From assembly GCA_963555705.1 (NCBI GenBank), contig OY743184.1, positions 20,883,859 to 20,947,858 of the forward strand: a DNA stretch of 64,000 bases. The letters run 5' to 3'. The position numbers were made by a program, and so were the translations under genes. Shown one piece after another: positions 11,772 to 22,360 of this stretch. Numbering within the stretch: position 1 is the stretch's first letter; each line of letters opens with the position of its first letter. The notes beneath the pieces were generated by a model. The model did not search any database. It worked only from the letters and a program-made list of their open reading frames with translations, and was not told where the DNA came from. The stretch comes from Ligustrum vulgare (taxonomy: Eukaryota; Streptophyta; Magnoliopsida; Lamiales; Oleaceae).

Positions 11772-13161
11772 TCATTTATCCAGATTAAATTCTGAAAATT
11801 CAAAAGTTTCTCACCCTTTAAATGATTCATTTCCTGATGAACAGTTATTTAGCTTGAACATTGTTCCATGGTTCGCTGACTTGGTTAATTATCTTGTTAC
11901 AGGTCATATGCCCTCAAATTGGAGTGTCCAAGACAAAATGAGGATGAAAGCTATTGCAAGGAACTTCTTCTACGATGATCCATACTTATTCAAATATTGT
12001 GCTGATCAGATCATCCGAAGATGTGTTCCTGATGACGAGGTACAACAAGTTCTTCATTTCTGTCATTCTCATGCTTGCGGAGGCCATTTCTCTTCGCAGA
12101 AAACAGCTGCTAAGGTACTTCAATGTGGTTTTTATTGGCCTAGTTTATTTAAGGATGCTCATACCTTTTGTAAAAGCTGTGAAGCATGTCAGAAACTTGG
12201 TAGTCTCAGCCATAGGAATATGATGCCATTAGCTCCAATCCTTGTTCTTGAAATTTTTGATTGTTGAGGATTAGATTTTATGAGTCCTTTTCCCCCTTCT
12301 TTTGGATATCTTTATATATTGGTAGCTGTTGATTATGTTTCAAAATGGGTAGATGCTATTCCATGTAGAACAAATGACCATAAAGTTGTGCTCAAATTTT
12401 TGAAAGAACATATTTTTTCTAGGTTTGGTATGCCTAAGGCCATAATTAGCGCTTGAGGAATACTTTTTTGTAATAAACCCTTTGAAACTCTGTTAAAGAA
12501 ATATGACATTAGGCATAAATTTTCCACTCCCTATCACCCTCAAACTAATGGTCAAACTGAGCTAGCCAACCGGGAAATTAAAGGCATTTTGACAAAAACA
12601 TTGAATCCAAATAGAAAAGACTGGGCTATAAAATTGGATGATGCTTTATGGGCCTATAGGACTGCTTTTAAAACTGTTCTTGGAATGTCTCCTTATAGAA
12701 TTGTATTTGGAAAACCTTGTCATTTGCCGGTTGAAATCGAACATAAAGCTTATTGGGCAATCAAAACACTCAACTTTGACTTAGATCAAGCTGGTGAGTT
12801 TAGGAAATTAAAATTGAAGGAGTTAGATGAATTGTGTTTGGAAGCATATGAGAATGCAAAAATTTCAAAAGAGAAAATGAAAGTTTTTTACGATAAGAAA
12901 ATTTTTAGAAAATCATTTTTTCCTTCACAAAAAGTATTGCTATATGACTCTAAGCTTCATCTGTTTCCTGGTAAGTTGAGAACTAAATGGATTGGTCCTT
13001 ACATTGTGCAAACTGTTTATCCTTATGGAGCGGTTGAAATCTTGGATCCAAAAACTGGTACTGTTTTTAAAGTTAATGGACAGCGTCTGAAACCATTTTT
13101 GGATAATTTTTCTGCTGAAATTAATGAACTACCTCTGCTGGACCCTGTTTCCAGTGGCTGA
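11747..13161 (+). pseudogene. pol: Athila-type integrase
   Basis: The frame contains the HHCC zinc domain (HFCHSHACGGHF ... CKSCEACQK), the catalytic core and a C-terminal domain ending at TGA 13159. Integrase joins element cDNA to the chromosome. Two in-frame TGA codons break it, at 12265-12267 (directly before LDFM) and 12454-12456. The second lies at the middle catalytic block, where the usual acidic residue reads Ala (GCT at 12451), so the active site is lost as well as the frame. The first catalytic Asp (12274) and the final Glu ([10 protein letters not shown]) are visible. Confidence 0.88.
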
Positions 13162-14837
13162 TTTTCTTGGAACTAACGTTTATTATTATGTATATATTTT
13201 ATTTTCTTTTTGCAGATTTTATTATTTTCTTCATTTTTTTATTTTTCATTCTTGAATAATTGCTCATGTGCATAGGCCTCCTCTCAGGTACACTCTTCTC
13301 CATTATCTTGATTTAATTTTAAGTCGTGTTTGTTAATCACTTTTCATTTTTCTTCTCTTTGAGTCATTGAGGATAATGCCTGATTTTAGTTGGGGGGAGA
13401 GTAACTCAAATGTACTTGTTGCATTAATTCTTTTGTGATAGTTGAGCATTAAAATTGAGTACATCTTGAGTCTTGAAGTATATCTTTTTTATTCTGTAAA
13501 GACCTCCCTCCTAATTTTTTTTTTTTTTATGCACGAATTTAAGCCATGTGGTAAGATAGATAGTCAACACATACAACTAGAGCTCTCTCAAGTTTAAGTA
13601 ATTTTATTTGTTCATCATGAGAGTTGAGTGATTGGTGGTTTTCTTATATTGCCCTTGTTTGATATTGCTACTTCCATTGGGCATCATTGCACGGATTGTG
13701 GATTGTTAGTGGTTTATACTTAAGAAACGATGAAGGTCAATGTCAAATAAAAATTTGATCCTTTGAAGCTAACCTTATCATCTTCTCTTCCTGTCACAAA
13801 TTCCTTCATATCCACAAATTCCTTCATAGCCAATCTCTTTCATTTATTTCACATTAAAGACGACATTGCATCCAGACATTGCTTTCATAAATACATAACC
13901 TTGTTTCTACTTTCAAGTATAAGTGAGGATGATTATTTTTGCTCCATATTTGAAGAAAAGATGTTCAGTGCATGAAAAGAAAGAAAAGTGGAGTTATAAA
14001 GTATTTGACAGTCATTGAGACTAGAGGAGAATGTTGAAGAATTATTTGAGAGGATTTCAGTTTCCAAAAAAAAAAAAAAAAACAATAGAAAGAAAAGGGA
14101 GACGTATTGAAGAGAAAGTAAATGATGTGAAGAAGAAAGCAAGCTTGAAGTGTAATTAAAAGTGAAAATTATTATCCTTGCTTATATTTTGAAAGTCATC
14201 GATTTCTACCTACCTCTTCTATTTCCTTATCCTATAAAAAAAAATGCTACCATTGCGTCTTATACTTCAATTGGAATTTCTTGTTCTACTATTATCATTG
14301 AAATATACAAACCTCTTCTTCCATTACTCCTCATCAGTTCCCTTGATAATACCATCATAACCTTTACATTGATATTGACATTTTGATCTAAAGTAGGCTT
14401 GTGGTAAGAACGGTTGAGTCCCAATGGTTGTGAGCTTTTCATGAGGTCAATATTTGCATTGCTGTCATCCACATATGTATGGCCTTTCTTGAATGCTTGA
14501 GTGATCAATTTTCAAACTCCATTAGTGACCCCCTAACCAGTTCAGAAACAAAATACACATACCCGTGAGTATATGGAGTTTATACTTGGCTTGAGTGAAC
14601 ACTCGACACTGTATGTGTTGGGGTTAGTGGTTTGATGGATCGGCTTAAAACACACACACACAAAATTTTGGGAATGTTTTTATGGATTAATTTGGATATA
14701 ATGCTTGATCTCTTGATTTTGCGAAGTTGCTGTGCTCGACTATCTAAATTCATTCTTGACTTTACAATTGAAGTTTTTCACAGAGCTAGTCATATTTTTT
14801 AATTCGCTTGAATTGCTAGAGACTAGCAAAAAGCTAG
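13162..14837 (+). other. long non-coding 3' region of Athila-type element
   Basis: About 1.7 kb separate integrase from the 3' LTR. Athila elements often have a long spacer here, sometimes with an env-like gene. Only short open frames are present (13763-13975, 14162-14386) and none shows a recognisable envelope feature. A purine tract, tggggggaga at 13391, sits inside the spacer and resembles an internal polypurine tract. Confidence 0.7.
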
Positions 14838-14847
14838 TTGGGGAGTG
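14838..14847 (+). promoter_or_regulatory. polypurine tract of Athila-type element
   Basis: The purine-rich string ttggggagtg abuts the 3' LTR start and would prime plus-strand DNA synthesis. Confidence 0.7.
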
Positions 14848-16390
14848 TGATTATTGTCCAATTTTACGTATTTTAGATAGGCAAATAAATGAAAAATACA
14901 ATTTTGGGATATAAATTTTGTCATTTAGAGTGAAACTTATAAAAGATTCAATTTTATTTCTTTAACTCTAAATTGATTTTTATTTGCTAATAATTTCATT
15001 TATGTAATTGCAGGTACATTTTCGACAATTTCAACTCAAATTTAATTGACCTGAAAAAGCCCAAAATGGATAAAAACCTAGCCCAAAAAAAAAAAACGCA
15101 TTAGGTCTGTCTTCCCTCTCAGCCTCAGCCTCCACTCACACCCCAGCTCCTCTCTCACTCAACCAAACTTTCAGCCTGAACCCACAGCACGCATTCTCTG
15201 TTTGTCTCTACAGTAAACCAGCACAGCCTCCTCTTCCCACACGTCTCTCTCTCTTTCACCTTCAGCCACAACCTTTCTCTCAACTCTTTGCCTCGTCTCT
15301 TTCCCTCAAAAACCGGCCAGCCATTCCTTCATCTCTTCCTTCTTCCACCAGCAGCTCCTCCACCGTTCCCAGCCTCTCTCGGACATCTTCTCACCAACTT
15401 CAGCAGCTTCATTACCAACTCACAACCGTCGAAGCTCCCTCACACAGTAGCCTCGCCAACACTCCAATAGACATTCATCAACCTCTCTGCCAGCCGCCAC
15501 CTCTCTCCCCTCAGCCTCCTCATCAACAGCCGCAGCTCCACTCACGCAGGCTGCTCCTCACGCTGCCGCCAACTACCAGCTCCCTACCACCGAAACCAGC
15601 CTCCACCGTGAACCACCTCACAACAAACGGCACTTCCTCGCATGCTGCAGCAGCCCAAACTCTCGGCAGCAACCTCACTGAACAAGCAGACCCGATTTTG
15701 GTTATTGGTTTTAGTTTAATTCCCGTTTTATTTATTCTTCTAGTTGTTTTAATCATTATTTTAAATAATTTTAGATTATTGATATTAGTTGATTTTTAGA
15801 TATATTTTTAGTTATTGAATTTTCATTTTCAGATTCGAATTTCGTTTTCTAGAATGGTTATTGTTTATTTGAACTTAATTTCTTTTAATTTAATTATGTC
15901 CGGCTAGATTATATTTGAGAGGAGTTATTCTTAGCTTCAATGGGTGAATGTTTTAATTCGTTATAGATGAATTCTTGTGATTGATAATAATTAACGAGTG
16001 TTTTAAATTTTCAAATTATTTTACTTGGATTAATGTCACTGATGTGGTATGTATTGAATATGCACACAACATGCTCGACAAAACGCTGTAGAATAAATTG
16101 ATTAATTTTCTCACTAATATTTTTACATCTTATCGATCTCAAGAAATTCATATTAATCTTAGTTGCAAGCCCAATTGATAGCGAAAGAATAACTCCGCTC
16201 GAATTCCCTTTCATTGCAATTTAATTATATTCTCTTTTTATCATTTAAGTAATTTCGAAATTATAATTTAAGACTTGAATTTATCAAATATTACGATACC
16301 AATAAAATCCCTAGGAAGAATGACCTTGGATTATTGCTAGGCTATAACTTGACCCCTTTATACTTGGAGGGTAGATTTAACATCGAGTCA
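14848..16390 (+). repeat. 3' LTR of Athila-type element
   Basis: It matches the 5' LTR over its length. The differences are mostly single substitutions plus indels near 15075 and 16070 (an extra atgctcgac-like insertion). It ends ACATCGAGTCA at 16390, followed by the GTAAG TSD. Confidence 0.93.
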
Positions 16391-16395
16391 GTAAG

Positions 16396-16861
16396 ATACA
16401 TACCCAAAATGTTGCTCGAATGTGTGAGCTGTTGTGAGGAGAGAGGAATGAGGTTATATGCACAGTAATCTTTAGGGCACAAAATTTTAGGTTTTAAGTT
16501 GGCCAAAAATTTGGGCTGCAATAATCACCTTAATTGGACTGAAATGAATTTAGACTTAAAGTAATCGAGATTTGGACTACAAAATTTTTGAACCTAAAAT
16601 AATAAAATTTGGACATGAATAGTTTGGACTCAAAATTATAACAATTTTGATTTAAAACTGATAAGGAATTTGATACTTTAAAATATTTGAAATTGGACTC
16701 GATTGAAATAGATTTAAATTTATTTTTACAATGGCTAGACGAACACGCTTCACATTTAAAAGTAAAAATTCGGGGTTAAATCTTAGCGACACGTTTTTTT
16801 TTTTTTTTTTTTTTTTGAGAAACACGATTTTTACATTATTTAAAATTTCTCGGTCGCTACA
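16396..16861. mobile_element. solo LTR, right segment
   Basis: This is the continuation of the solo LTR after the Athila insertion. It includes a T-tract at 16795-16816 and ends GGTCGCTACA at 16861, an inverted match to TGTGACGCTCCG at the left end. The next bases, tgctg, are the TSD partner of tactg at 4387-4391. Confidence 0.7.
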
Positions 16862-16866
16862 TGCTG

Positions 16867-17786
16867 AGTGTACATACAGAATTTTTTATTTTGATTAGTT
16901 TTGTCTTTTTTAAAGTTTCAAACTCAATAACATGTGTTATGTAAGAAATGAGAAAATTGGATTAATACATTTGAACATAAATAAATGTTATATCATATCT
17001 ATTTAAATGTGTTATATTGAAAATGAAAAACTTGGATTAATATATTTTAAAATAAATAAATATATGTTATATAAATTTGTTAAGTTAGAAATGAAAAATT
17101 GAATTTATATATTTTGGAAATATATAAATAAAATTATTGAAATTTTACTTCCTAATATGTCAATAAATGAGTAGGCTCTTCAAAACGCATGTTACAAAAA
17201 TAATTAATTATTTTCTATCAACTTTTTAACCGCACATATTTTTTCTCTTCAATTTTCAGCCATTATTTTTTACCTCCAAATCATAAATAAACAAATTTAT
17301 AAATCAAACAGTATTACCAAATGAAAGCTTAATCATTTCATCATTTTGACAAAAATTGGCATGTTTAAAAAATAAGGAAAAATAAAATATATTAATTAAT
17401 TAATTAATATATTGAATTTCAAATAAAATATATGTAAGCAACACATTAAAAAATATAGTGAATCAAAAATTATAACATATTAAAATGGAAATAGGTGATG
17501 AGGTAGGCAATTTTTCAGAGAAAAACGTAATTAAAAGTTGAAAGAAGTTTTATATAAAAAATTTAATTAAGTGCCAAATTTGAGTGACGCGGTATACTTA
17601 GCGTACATGTAGTATTTTTTATTTTGATTAGTTTTGTCTTTTTTAAAGTTTCAAATTCAATAACATTTTGTATTGAAATTTTATTTGAATTATTTTTTTT
17701 ATTTGATATGATTGTATAATCAAGATATTTTCAAAATTATGATTTAAAAATTATATATTCCGTGTATCGCACGGGTAGACAACTAG
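16867..17786 (+). mobile_element. Helitron-type segment, right arm of inverted repeat
   Basis: The segment is largely the reverse complement of 849-1760. It ends with a hairpin (ccgtg...cacgg, 17760-17774) and CTAG at 17783-17786 followed by T. The final 200 bp mirror the start of the Helitron at 849. It continues the arm interrupted at 4391 by the solo LTR. The TC start of this plus-strand copy was not found. Confidence 0.65.
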
Positions 17787-18093
17787 TTAAAATTCTTTAT
17801 TTTTCATACCCATTTTCAATCACATATAAACATTCACGCTAAAATTTCTCACGTAAATCTATTTATACATTCACCTACATGTGAAATTCATATATCTATT
17901 TTGATGTCGTATTGAACCTAATCCGTCCGTAAGGGACCGGCTTCAAATGACGAAGTCAGAGGATATAACTTCATAATTCAAAGATGGAGGACTCAATTCA
18001 TCAAAAACATATATAATTTAGAGACACCTCTATTGCAATTTCCCAAAATTTTGTGTCCCCCTCAATAACACTACTTACCCGCCCCTGCAAGTT
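17787..18093. other. intergenic DNA, first part of duplicated RALF34 upstream region
   Basis: There is no gene here. From about 18050 (gtgtccccctcaa) onward the sequence is the first copy of a tandem duplication whose second copy starts at about 19527, next to the RALF34 gene. Confidence 0.55.
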
Positions 18094-18181
18094 AGATTTG
18101 AGTACTTATTAGCCCTCCGAGACATAGCTCAATTAAGAAAGATTGAAGTGACGAAAAGTCTACGTTGATGGCAACCACAGG

Positions 18182-19243
18182 CAGTGACAGATCCAGGAAT
18201 TGAACTCAGCTAGGGCGACCGTTGACTTGTCAACGGTCAAATATTACTCAATCCCAAAATCCCAACTCAAATTACTCAATCCCAAAATCCCAACTCCAAA
18301 CTCCCAACTAAATCATTTAACAATTAACACAACATATCAAATCTCAACAAGTCAACATTGTTAAATGCTAAGTAATAAATTAATTGTTCAGATAAAAAAA
18401 AAAAGTAATAAATTAATTGTTCAAATTCAAAATCTGGAAAATTAATTAATTGTTCAATATCTAAATCCAAATTAATAGTTCAATATTCAAATCCAAATTC
18501 CCAATCAAGTCATCAACAACTCAGGCGCTCAACTACTCAAGTCTCAACATTCAAAAATCACCCAAATCCAAATGCCCAATCAATTCATCAACAAAAAAAT
18601 CACTCATAACAATCACCCAAATCCAAATGCCCAATCAATTCATCAACAAAAAAATCACTCATAATTTTGGCATATATGGCACTATCACTATGGCAGACAG
18701 AAATAGAATCACGGTCACAAGACTCACAACTCACAAAAACTGCAAACTAACCTTCGGCTTCGGTCCTTCAACTTCAAGCTTGGGCTATGGGCGATGGTGG
18801 CGGGCGGGAGTGCGTGCGTTCAGTTTAGTAGTAACCCTGCCCGACGAAATCGCCCAGTCCAGTCCTCCAAGTGCAGCGTAGCAGCATCAACAACCAGTCC
18901 AGTGCGCGCGGTGAAGTGGTCCAGTGGACGCCGGTGCGTGAAGTTCGCCGAATGTAGTGGACGGTCGACGGCGTCTGGGTCTGGCGCAAGTAGCAGCAAC
19001 CTTCAGGCTTCAATTGATTAGGGCCAGGCAGAGACGGAGGGGATGAAAATGGGTATCAGCAAGTATGGGGCTATTTCATTGGGCTTTATTTAGGCTGGAA
19101 GGGGATGAAAATTGATCTGAAAATTATACAGAAATTGGGCTTTTTGGGTTGGGTTGCGGTCCAATTAAATTGATCCATAATTTTTTCGCTCGAATCCAGC
19201 ACGGGTGCCCGCGGGAGCTCACCATGCAGTCCCTCCGTCCCTG
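18182..19243. mobile_element. non-autonomous hAT-type DNA transposon
   Basis: An 8-bp TSD, accacagg, lies at 18174-18181 and 19244-19251. The ends are cagtgacagatccagg on the left and, read inward from the right, cagggacggaggga. Both fit the CAGnGnCGGA ends common in plant hAT elements. The 1,062-bp interior holds no transposase; it has AT-rich sequence, two copies of a 55-bp repeat and a GC-rich part near 18780-19010 with only short open frames. Confidence 0.8.
18556..18665. repeat. two 55-bp tandem copies
   Basis: The unit running from aatcacccaaatccaaatgc to cactcataa occurs twice in direct succession, almost identical, inside the hAT element. Confidence 0.85.
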
Positions 19244-19441
19244 ACCACAGGGTAGGAGGTTTGAATCCTTGCAAATGTTTTGAATTTGACATCTTTGTGA
19301 TATGAGAATTCTAATTGGTAAGCTTCAAACTCTGACCAACTAAGACATATTCCGCGATTTACCTTGTTCACAAGACTCTAGAGGTAGGTCACTAAGGAAA
19401 GTTAGTGTTCTACCCTTTTTTTCAAGATTTGAGTACTTATT

Positions 19442-19640
19442 TATGATCGTACCCTCTTATCGAGAAAATGCAGCAAAACATTGATTGAGTGCAAGCTGTA
19501 ACCCTCTTCTCTGCATGTGATTTTTGTGTCCCCCTCAAATTACATTACTTACCCGCCTCTGCAAGTTAGATTTGAGTAAAATGCAGCAAAAAATTGATTG
19601 AGTGCAAGCTGTAACCCTATTCTCTGCATGTGATTTTTTG
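19442..19640 (+). promoter_or_regulatory. duplicated proximal upstream region of RALF34
   Basis: The segment ending gcatgtgattttt occurs twice: once as 18050-18110 joined to 19442-19520 (now split by the SINE), and once at about 19527-19637. The second copy lacks about 28 bp containing ttatttatgatcgtaccctc. Both include gattgagtgcaagctgtaaccct. The second copy ends about 75 bases before the start codon, so it probably covers promoter and 5' leader. No convincing TATA box was seen in it. Confidence 0.6.
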
Positions 19641-19710
19641 TCCCCACTCCCCTTATCACCATTCAAAAAGACAAATTTCTCATCACAAATTTCCTCACAC
19701 TCCCAGGAAA

Positions 19711-20091
19711 ATGAACTCTTCAACGAAACCCTTGTTTTTCTGCTTTATTCTTCTCATTTTCATTGCACTCAACTCGCTAGTTTCGGCTCAGTCCGAGGAG
19801 CCAAGCTTGAAACTCATGACTGATGCAGCATTCGAATGGCCAATGGGGATGTCGGGTGAGTTCGGAGAAGTTGATGAAGAAGAAGAAGAAGATTATGATT
19901 TGAGTACTAGGAGGTCTTTGTTTTGGCACAGAGTGAGGTACTATATTTCGTATGGCGCGCTCTCCGCTAACAGAATTCCATGCCCACCGCGCTCCGGGAG
20001 GTCGTATTATACTCATAACTGCTTTAGAGCTAGAGGGCCTGTTAATCCTTATACAAGGGGCTGTTCTGCCATTACTCGTTGTCGTATATAG
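19711..20091 (+). CDS. RALF34: RALF34-type rapid alkalinization factor precursor
   Basis: The 126-residue secreted prepropeptide is the window's one intact host gene. Residues 1-26 form a signal peptide (Lys-Pro then a Leu/Ile/Phe core, cleavage likely after VSA). An acidic propeptide with a run of five Glu (56-60) follows, then the processing site RRSL at 67-70 of the kind cut by a subtilisin-like protease. The mature peptide has the YISY motif at 78-81, needed for receptor contact in the family, and four cysteines at 91, 104, 118 and 124 for two disulfides. The segment from ALSANR to NCFRARGP, with 12 residues between the first two cysteines, matches Arabidopsis RALF34 by recall. That peptide signals through CrRLK1L receptors (THESEUS1) at the cell surface. 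I start at 19711 because the upstream in-frame Met at 19630 would put a basic, His-rich stretch before the signal peptide. The gene has no intron, as usual for RALFs. Confidence 0.93.
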   Translation: MNSSTKPLFFCFILLIFIALNSLVSAQSEEPSLKLMTDAAFEWPMGMSGEFGEVDEEEEEDYDLSTRRSLFWHRVRYYISYGALSANRIPCPPRSGRSYYTHNCFRARGPVNPYTRGCSAITRCRI

Positions 20092-20538
20092 AATTTTTTT
20101 TGTTCTTTCCGTATGGAAGATCTCTCAGTATATTGTTGGTAAAATCAGATTTTTATGAAAGTCAAAATTAACAATTAATCACAAACATTTATTTAATGGA
20201 TCCTATAACTTTTTAACTATGCATCTCATCTACTTTTATCAAAATCTGCTAAAAATTTGATTTTAATTAATCTCCACCAAACATGGGGTTAAAGTTGTTG
20301 AATTGATTTTTTATATGCTATGAATTTGCTAGATTATAATGTTAATGAAATGTTTGACTGGCTTATCTTAAAATAGCGTTCAAAATAGGCAACATTTGAA
20401 ACAACCAACTTTTCTTTGAAATAAACTTGCAAACATCTAACAATAAACTTTTAAATCACAAGTCTCATCTAATTTTATCAAAATCTATTAAAAATTTAAT
20501 TTTTATCTATACCAAGCATGAGCTTAAAATAAATTTAA
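20092..20538. other. RALF34 3' flank with an 85-bp direct repeat
   Basis: There is no gene here. A stretch containing tctcatctacttttatcaaa (about 20222) recurs as a similar stretch at about 20462 (tctcatctaattttatcaaa), giving two imperfect direct copies of about 85 bp. Confidence 0.5.
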
Positions 20539-20711
20539 GGCTCCGTTCGGCTACAATTTATAATTCAAATTATAATGAGCATAATTTTTCATACCGCTTT
20601 TTAACAAGGTACATATTCTTTTTTTAATTTTTAATCATACATCTTACCTAGAAAACTCAAATAATATACATTATAATTCAAAATATATTTATTTCAACCG
20701 TCAAACGACCC
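20539..20711. mobile_element. small Harbinger-like MITE
   Basis: The ends ggctccgttcggct and, read inward from the right, gggtcgtttgacgg resemble each other and are flanked by TAA on both sides (20536-20538, 20712-20714), the usual PIF/Harbinger target. The 173-bp AT-rich interior has no coding capacity. Confidence 0.5.
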
Positions 20712-21073
20712 TAAAAAATAAAAAAAAATAGTAGAATTGAATTGTTAAGCTAGGGAGGATTTACATGTTTACTGGGAAATTTTATAGTACTCTTTGCTGG
20801 TTGTGACGTATTCATGTTAATTCAAATTAAGTGGCATAATTAAAATGTGTCCAGCGGCCATTAGATTTGTTGCTAAAGGTTATTTTTTGGATTATTGTGG
20901 CCTAGCTAATTGGTCGCTCATGAGTAAAAAAAAATTGGTTGATTTCCACCTTTTGGCGACTAACATTTGGTCGGTGAATGTCAACGAAAAAAATTATTAT
21001 CTTCCAGCAACAAAATTTTGGATGCAGAAAGACATTTATCTAATAAACTCTATTTTTTATGTGTGTGTTTGAT

Positions 21074-21545
21074 ATTGTTTAAAAGAGTTTTTTTTTTTTT
21101 AAATGAATAGTGATTTTTAGAAGAATAAATGGTTGAGATTTGGTTGAAAATTCAAATGTTGTGAGCTTGAATTTTAATGGATGGTTGAGATTGAATACTA
21201 AAGAAAAAATAGAAATTTTTAAAGAGAACCAAATGAGGGAATTGTTATGAAGACAAATTTTTTGTCCCTGCTAATATAATTAAGGTTTTACTTTAGTTGT
21301 ATATCGAGATTGAAATGTCTACATTTTGTTTATTTTTATTTTTGTATTTATGTGTATAAGTTTGATTTTGTCGTAGTATTGTTTAAAAAGAGTTTTTTTT
21401 TTAAATGAATAGTGATTTTTAGGAGAATTAATAGTTGAAATTTGGTTGAAAAGTAAATATCTTGATTGACTTTTAATGGATAATTGAGATTGAGTATTGT
21501 AGATAAAAGAGAAAAATTTGAAGAGTGTCAAACAAAGCCTATATA
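21074..21545. repeat. two direct copies of a 170-bp repeat
   Basis: The copies start attgtttaaaagagtttttt at 21074 and attgtttaaaaagagttttt at 21379. Both continue with aaatgaatagtgatttttag. An inverted relative of the same sequence is at about 58015-58062, so this is a dispersed family. Confidence 0.7.
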
Positions 21546-21599
21546 TTTAATGGATGACATTTGTATCCCTATCCTAGATATTATTATCTTGTTAATCTT

Positions 21600-21730
21600 T
21601 AATTCTCCCTATATATATATATATATATGTATGGAGCTCAAGTTTGTAATAAGATACAAGTTTATTCATTTCTTTATTCTTCCCTTTATTCTCTCTAGTT
21701 TATAATACGTTATCAACACGAAATTCTACT
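21600..21730 (+). mobile_element. Copia LTR end and primer site remnant
   Basis: The stretch ctctctagtttataatacg followed by ttatcaacacgaaattctac resembles the LTR 3' end and adjacent primer site of a common plant Copia family. It is recognised by recall of the motif, with no second LTR in hand. The AT-rich sequence downstream (to about 24000) repeats the phrase cagaagaatattgtatta, which also appears at 54160-54420. Confidence 0.5.
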
Positions 21731-22351
21731 CAACTGAGTTAGAGAATTTATTCATCTTTCTGTTCACAGGTTTCTAACCACTAAATGTGGGAAAAATCAT
21801 TTTTCCTTCAACCAAAAAAGTCAAGAAGTTCTTACCAAATAAATTTGCAGAAAAATTCATACTTCCTATTCAAAGAAAATGTCTGTATTCTCTTAACTTT
21901 GGAGCCTGTTTGGTAAAGAAAATCTTTTTACCTCAACTTTTAAAATTCAATCTAAATCATCAATTCTTAATCAAGCCTACAATTTTTGACATTTCAAACT
22001 TTTTGAACCACACGTCCATTAAAAAAAAAAAACTTTTCACATTACCAAATATGCTCTTAATAATTACATAATAAATCGATATGGTTATTCAATCTGGTAT
22101 CGTATTGATTATACCAATTTATGATAGATAAATATTTACTTGAATATATTTTTTCATTTAATATTTCAGTACATTATTTTAGAAGATCATTGTATTATTA
22201 CTTTTGAAAAAGAAACAATTCGAATCAATATTCAAGAAGAATATTGTATTATAGTTTTGCAAGGAAAATAATCAATCAATATTTTAGAAAGATATTAGAT
22301 TATATTTCTTCAACAGGAAACAATCTATATCAATATTTCAGAAGAATATTA
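21731..22351 (+). other. Copia leader remnant
   Basis: This AT-rich sequence contains repeated tatttcagaagaatattgta phrases. Open frames such as 21787-22071 show no recognisable domain. It is interrupted by the Mutator-like element and resumes at 23685. Confidence 0.4.
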
Positions 22352-22360
22352 TATTATAAA

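Larger units (their letters stand above)
6180..16390 (+). mobile_element. full-length Athila-type Ty3/gypsy retrotransposon
   Basis: The element is 10.2 kb, with two 1.52-1.54 kb LTRs, a primer binding site at 7709, a gag-pro-RT-RH-INT reading frame and a long non-coding 3' region. A perfect GTAAG TSD flanks it. The order RT before integrase places it in Ty3/gypsy. The FMDD RT motif, the tggcgccgttgccgggga primer site and the long LTRs fit the Athila lineage. The LTRs differ by roughly 20-25 substitutions plus a few indels by eye, so it is young. Coding capacity is broken by four in-frame stops and one frameshift. No env-like gene was recognised. Confidence 0.93.
18111..19424 (+). mobile_element. 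tRNA-type SINE split by a hAT element
   Basis: The ends are defined by a perfect 17-bp TSD, agatttgagtacttatt, at 18094-18110 and 19425-19441. Without the hAT insertion the SINE is about 244 bp. An A-box-like stretch (tagctcaattaag) lies near its 5' end and a B-box-like ggtttgaatcc at about 19258. The element ends in a T tract (accctttttttca), as some plant SINEs do. A SINE carries no protein and relies on LINE enzymes. Confidence 0.75.

Noticed and set aside
13763..14386. Possible env-like genes in the Athila 3' region
   Set aside because: Frames are below 75 residues, with no signal peptide plus membrane-anchor layout that can be defended.
19250..19270. A functional tRNA gene around the B-box-like ggtttgaatcc
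   Set aside because: No acceptor stem or anticodon arm can be drawn; the tRNA-like parts are separated by the hAT insertion and belong to a SINE.
19442..19640. A SINE or MITE as the source of the repeated RALF34 upstream segment
   Set aside because: The two copies are adjacent and in direct order with no element ends, so a local tandem duplication explains them better.
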